64,000 nucleotides of DNA, taken from Costus lasius. Its lineage: Eukaryota; Streptophyta; Magnoliopsida; Zingiberales; Costaceae. Each line of letters begins with the position of its first letter. Within the stretch, counting starts at the first letter, position 1. The notes beneath the pieces are model-generated. The model saw nothing but the letters and a program-made list of their open reading frames with translations. It was not told the DNA's origin and did no database searches. Position numbers and translations under genes: made by a program. Below, piece by piece: positions 59,730-64,000 of this stretch. Where the stretch lies: contig JANVAS020000239.1 of the NCBI GenBank assembly GCA_027563935.2, positions 248,001 through 312,000 on the forward strand. Direction: 5' to 3'.

Positions 59730-61412
59730 TGTAGGAACCCCTTTCGAGAGGGGGGGGGGGGCGAACCCTAATACCATGCACTTAAAAACTTTTGCATGAG
59801 CGGAAGTAGGGTTAAGGATCGCATATATGATTGAATGATCAACTTAAAACTATGATTGTATAAAAGCGATTCATACCATAGCCATGAAGAAGACGTTGCC
59901 TTGGAAGCAAAGAGTCAATTGCTTCTTCTCCAAAGGGAATCGCACACAAGAGGATGATGGCAAACTCTTTGTCGCTCCTTGTGCTAGCAAGGCTCCAAAG
60001 AATCCTTGATCGAATTGTGAGGGATGAAGATCTTGATCTTTCTTTGGCCGAATCCTCCTCTAAACTCCAAGCGTCGTCACACACCACACGAGTTGAGAGA
60101 GGAAGTGATGGATAGGCGAGAATAGCATGCTCTATTCGAACGTGAGAGTGTTCTCTCTTTGGAGATCGTGGTTACTAAAAATAGCCACCACTCTCGCTTC
60201 AATGTTCACGTTAAGTGAACAAGTCGCCAAGTCATGAACCAAGCGCTCATTCCATGAGCCGGTTCATTTCGGTTTGGTCCAAGACCAATCAAGCCAATGA
60301 TCTAGTCTAGATCTCAAATAAACCCTAAGGTTCCCGATCTAACCGTCGATCTCCTCGATGCCCCTGATCTGACCGATCTGGCATCTATTCTCTCGATCGA
60401 AGCTTACCGATCTCAAGCCCTAATCAATCAAACATGATCAGACCAGATCTCACTCACAATCAGAGATTGAATCCCTTTAAACTGAACCTGAACAATTCAG
60501 TCCACACGATCTGACTTAAGTAAGCCATATCATCAAATTGTGCGACCCTGAGGGTTTCCTTTAAATGTCGGTAACGATAATTCTCATTATCACGATCAGT
60601 GAGGGGTATCTAGCAACACATCACTGTCTCCCGATATAAAGGAAAGAGTCTTCCAAGACTACACCCAAACCACAGCACAAGTGTGAATCATTTCACAAAG
60701 CATACATATTTCCTTTGCCACTGGATGTTCTTATTGGACAAGCCTGTCAAGCTCGTAACTCCAATATGATGAGCATGATTAGATCAGATGAACATAGTCA
60801 CCTGGGTATGGCCATACACTTTTCTCAATCGTCTCATCCAGGGGGCCCCTTTAGAACATCACACTCCTTCAACAAGGAGACGGCAATCCTATGTCTATCA
60901 CTAGTGCTCTAACCTGACTCAAGCTCACCATCCAAGATAGTCTATAATCATTATGTTTCAGATGATATTGAACCATCTCAAAACAATGACAATCATCATT
61001 TAGAAAACACAAGTGATCTCAAGTCAGAGGAAATGTGCCACTTGTCTTAATCAAGGAACATTCACATTGTGACAAACAATTGAACATCCTAGTAGGGTCT
61101 GTCCAGTACATCCAATGTACCCATGAGTCTACATCTTATTCCATGCTCGAAGCATCCTATAAGATTAGAACACATATTAGTCTTATCCATATCAAGGCTG
61201 TCTCATGTTCACCAAGATATATCGACTAAGGACATAATAGCATGTCAGCTCAGCTGAACAGCTTTGAGACATTATTCAGAAGAACATATATTGCAGCAGA
61301 CAATGTAAACAACTGAATAATAACCATGCCTTTATAAACATAACAGTTTATTACATGATACACATACATTCCCACAGGCCTCAAACATTAGCCTTAAGGG
61401 CATACCCCAACA
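59730..61412 (-). repeat. 3' LTR of H
   Basis: 1683 bp. The right end is the usual CCCCAACA. The left end is altered: TGTAGGAACCCC instead of TGAAAGTCCCC, followed by a run of 12 G at 59750-59761. Confidence 0.88.
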
Positions 61413-61424
61413 ATCTCCCACTTG
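61413..61424 (-). other. Polypurine tract of H
   Basis: CAAGTGGGAGAT on the element strand, next to the 3' LTR. Confidence 0.9.
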
Positions 61425-61432
61425 CACTTAAT

Positions 61433-62290
61433 CTAATGGTTGAGAAATCTCAAACCCATATTATTACAGTGCTTCTCGTGCTTCTGCTGCGCCAGAGGCT
61501 TGGTAAGCGGGTCTGCCAGATTGTCATCAGTATGAACCTTGCATACTTTGATCTCGCCACGATCTATGATCTCCCTGATCAAATGAAACCGTCTCTGTAT
61601 GTGCTTGGACTTCTGGTGCGACCGTGGTTCCTTTGCTTGTGCGATTGCTCCAGTGTTATCACAGAAGATAACCAAAGGATCTGCACTCGAAGGAACAACA
61701 CCAAGTTCTCTCACGAACTTACGAATCCATACTGCCTCCTTGGATGCTTCCGAGGCTGCAACATACTCGGCTTCTGTTGTGGAATCAGCAACAGTTGACT
61801 GTTTGAAACTCTTCCACACCACTGCACCTCCATTCAAGCTAAAAACATAGCCTGATTGCGATCGGAAATCATCCTGGTCCGACTGGAACGAAGCATCAGT
61901 ATATCCTTCAATACTGAGTTCTTCCTGACCACCATATATCAAGAACATATCTTTGGTTCTCCGCAGATATTTTAAGATGTTCTTGACTGCAATCCAGTGC
62001 GCCATACCTGGATTACTCTGGTAACGACTGGTCACGCTTAACCCGTAAGCGACGTCTGGGCGAGTACACAACATCGCATACATAATGGAACCAATAGCCG
62101 AAGCATAAGGCGTATTGTCCATTTCATCTTTCTCAGTCTGTGTTTGTGGACACTGACTCTTCGAAAGATTCAGACCATGTCTGACTGGAAGATATCCTCG
62201 TTTAGAGTTCTCTAAATGAAATCTCTCCAGGACTTTATCGATGTAAGTACTCTGGCACAGCCCGAGAAGCCTCTTAGATCTATCCCGTAG
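61433..62290 (-). pseudogene. H RT tail and RNase H
   Basis: Downstream of the deletion junction near 62285, the minus strand reads RSKRLLGLCQSTYIDKVLERF, RHGLNLSKSQCPQTQ, then RNase H with YTDASFQSDQDDF, TTEAEYVAAS and DNTGAIAQAKEPRSHQ, to the natural TAG at 61433. No stop is present within this part, but it is out of frame with the upstream segment. Confidence 0.92.
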
Positions 62291-64000
62291 ATTTGTTTGA
62301 AACCTTTCGCAACTAGCCTGCCTTTATAGGTAACCACGTTACCATCCATGTCAATCTTCTTCTTGAAGATCCATTTACAGCCTATAGGGATAACTCCCGA
62401 AGGCGGATCAACCAAATCCCAGACTTGGTTATCTGACATGGAGTCCATCTCGGCGCGCATAGCTTCAAGCCATCTCGCTGACTCCGGTCCACTGACCGCA
62501 TCCGCATAAGTGAGGGGTTCATCATTATCAATGATGTAGACTCCGTCATAGCGCTCAGGCTGTCGACGGATCCTACCCGATCTTCGCGGTTCCCGTGATA
62601 TCTGAGCCTCAGGTTGTTCAATAACCTGTTCTACCGGCTCAGGCTCATCCAACTGTGCTTGGTCACTTTGTCCTTCTTCTGGATTCTCATCCAGCTTTAT
62701 TTCTCTCCCACTGGCCTCCTGCAGAAGAAACTCCTTCTCAAGAAATATGGCCGTCCGAGCAACAAAAACCTTGTTCTCCTTGGGATCGTAGAAATAATAA
62801 CCCTTAGTTTCCTTAGGGTAACCAACAAAGATACATTTGTCAGATCTACTCTCTAGTTTCCCAGAGGCGAGCTTTTTGACATAAGCCTCGCAGCCCCAGA
62901 TCCTGATAAATGTCAAGCTTGGCTGTTTCCCATACCATAACTCATATGGCGTCTTAGAAACTGCCTTGGATGGCACTCGGTTTAGTACCTTTGTAGCTGT
63001 TTCCAGTGCAAAACCCCAAAAGGAGTAGGGTAGAGTAGCCTGACTCATCATAGAACGAACCATATCTAGTAATGTTCTATTTCTCCTCTCGGACACACCA
63101 TTCCATTGCGGTGTTCCTGGTGGAGTGAGCTGTGAGATAATCCCACACTCCTTTAGATAGTCAGTAAATGCATGACTTAGGTATTCACCACCTCGATCTG
63201 AGCGAAGTGCCTTGATATTTCGACCTAGCTGATTCTGTACTTCATTCTTGAACTCTTTGAACTTGTCAAAAGATTCACTCTTATGTCTCATCAGATAGAC
63301 ATACCCATATCTACTGAAATCATCAGTAAAGGTAATGAAGTACTGATAGCCACCTCTGGCATGTTTACTAAAAGGCCCACACACATCACTGTGTATAAGG
63401 TCAAGTAAACCTGAAGCCCTTTGACCTTTGTGAGGAAAAGGTGACTTCGTCATTTTACCCATTAAACAAGCTTTGCATGTATCAATCTCCTTGTAGGAGA
63501 ATGATCCCAGCAGTCCATTATCATGCAACCGCTTAATGCGTTTCTCGTTAATATGGCCCAAACGACTATGCCATAGCAAGGTGCTGTCATCAGCAAACTT
63601 GGCTTTCTTAATATCAACATTTTGTATAGAACTTTCCATGTCCAACATGAATAACCCATTATTAATTGAACCAGTTGCATAAACAATATTATCATATGAC
63701 AAAACACACTTTGAAATATTGCATTCAAAGGAAAATCCCTTCCTGACAAGAGCAGGAATGGAGATAATATTTTTAGTTATACTAGGAACAAAGTAACAAC
63801 TGTTTAGTTCCAATACAAGTCCAGATGGTAAAGAAATAAAGTAGTCTCCTACAGCAACAGCAGCAACCCGTGCCCCGTTTCCAACTCGTAGGTCCACCTC
63901 ATGCTGTCCCACCTGCCTTCTTCTCTTGAGTTCCTGTACATTTGAACAAATGTGAACTCCACATGCAGTGTCCAACACCCATGATATAGAAGAAGAAAAC
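62212..64000 (-). pseudogene. H protease, integrase and RT start, cut by deletion
   Basis: From the window edge the minus strand reads protease (VLDTACGVHIC), the integrase zinc region (WHSRLGHINEKRIKRL, CKAC), and the core with SDVCGPF, RSDRGGEY and GVSERRNR. The start of RT follows (GCKWIFKKKIDMDGN, KGFKQIYGID). There, near 62290, sequence jumps to the RT tail, so the palm with YVDD is missing, and about 25 out-of-frame codons end at 62212. No other stop is seen. Confidence 0.93.

Larger units (their letters stand above)
59730..64000 (-). mobile_element. Element H: family-1 copia, minus strand, runs off the window
   Basis: 3' LTR 59730-61412, purine tract, then pol on the minus strand up to the window end at protease. 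The gag, leader and 5' LTR should lie beyond 64000. It carries a 487-bp internal deletion in RT. Confidence 0.9.

Overview
The window is plant nuclear DNA made almost entirely of nested LTR retrotransposons. I see no host gene, rRNA gene or functional tRNA gene. Evidence for a plant: Ty1/copia elements of probable Tork/Angela type with initiator-Met tRNA primer sites, an Athila-like Ty3/gypsy element with an Asp-tRNA-type primer site, and C-to-T decay concentrated at CAG sites (the plant CHG methylation context). The species cannot be named from this sequence.

Letters used here. K = Athila-like gypsy, minus strand, the oldest layer (1-5705 and 23916-25464; more lies off the left edge). A = copia, plus strand, 5706-23915, inserted in the gag of K with a GAGCT target duplication. 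B = same copia family, minus strand, 8143-17244, inserted in the leader of A with a TGCGT duplication. C = a second, degenerate copia family, plus strand, 25465-39897 (its 3' LTR is cut at 39897), inserted in the 5' LTR of K. D = a non-autonomous LTR element, minus strand, 31162-37522, inserted in C with an ATGTG duplication. It encodes a protease-like and a CCHC protein but no reverse transcriptase. E = copia related to C, minus strand, 39898-42788, inserted in the 3' LTR of C. G = family-1 copia, plus strand, inserted in E at 42789; its body resumes at 55590-59729. F = family-1 copia, plus strand, 48393-55589, inserted in the leader of G. I = family-1 copia fragment, minus strand, about 44350-48392, inserted in the leader of F. 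H = family-1 copia, minus strand, 59730 to the window end, inserted in the RNase H region of G. The deepest chain is K > C > E > G > F > I, six layers.

Family 1 (A, B, F, G, H, I) has LTRs of 1.68-1.69 kb, a leader of about 1.8 kb, and one gag-pol frame in the order gag with CCHC, protease, integrase, reverse transcriptase, RNase H. The complete unit is about 9.1 kb (B is 9102 bp; A without B is 9103 bp). Every copy with enough coding sequence to judge is damaged. LTR pairs of A, B and D differ by only about a dozen to fifteen substitutions each, so these insertions are recent.

Most interesting signals: (1) paired leader hairpins kept in two different copia families, with a compensatory base-pair change; (2) a tRNA-like Pol III A-box/B-box pair in the family-1 leader; (3) element D, whose protease-like domain comes before the zinc knuckle, the reverse of the usual order; (4) nonsense mutations in A, B and F that all fall at CAG sites; (5) several deletions between 7-bp repeats, one of which removed the catalytic core of reverse transcriptase from H.
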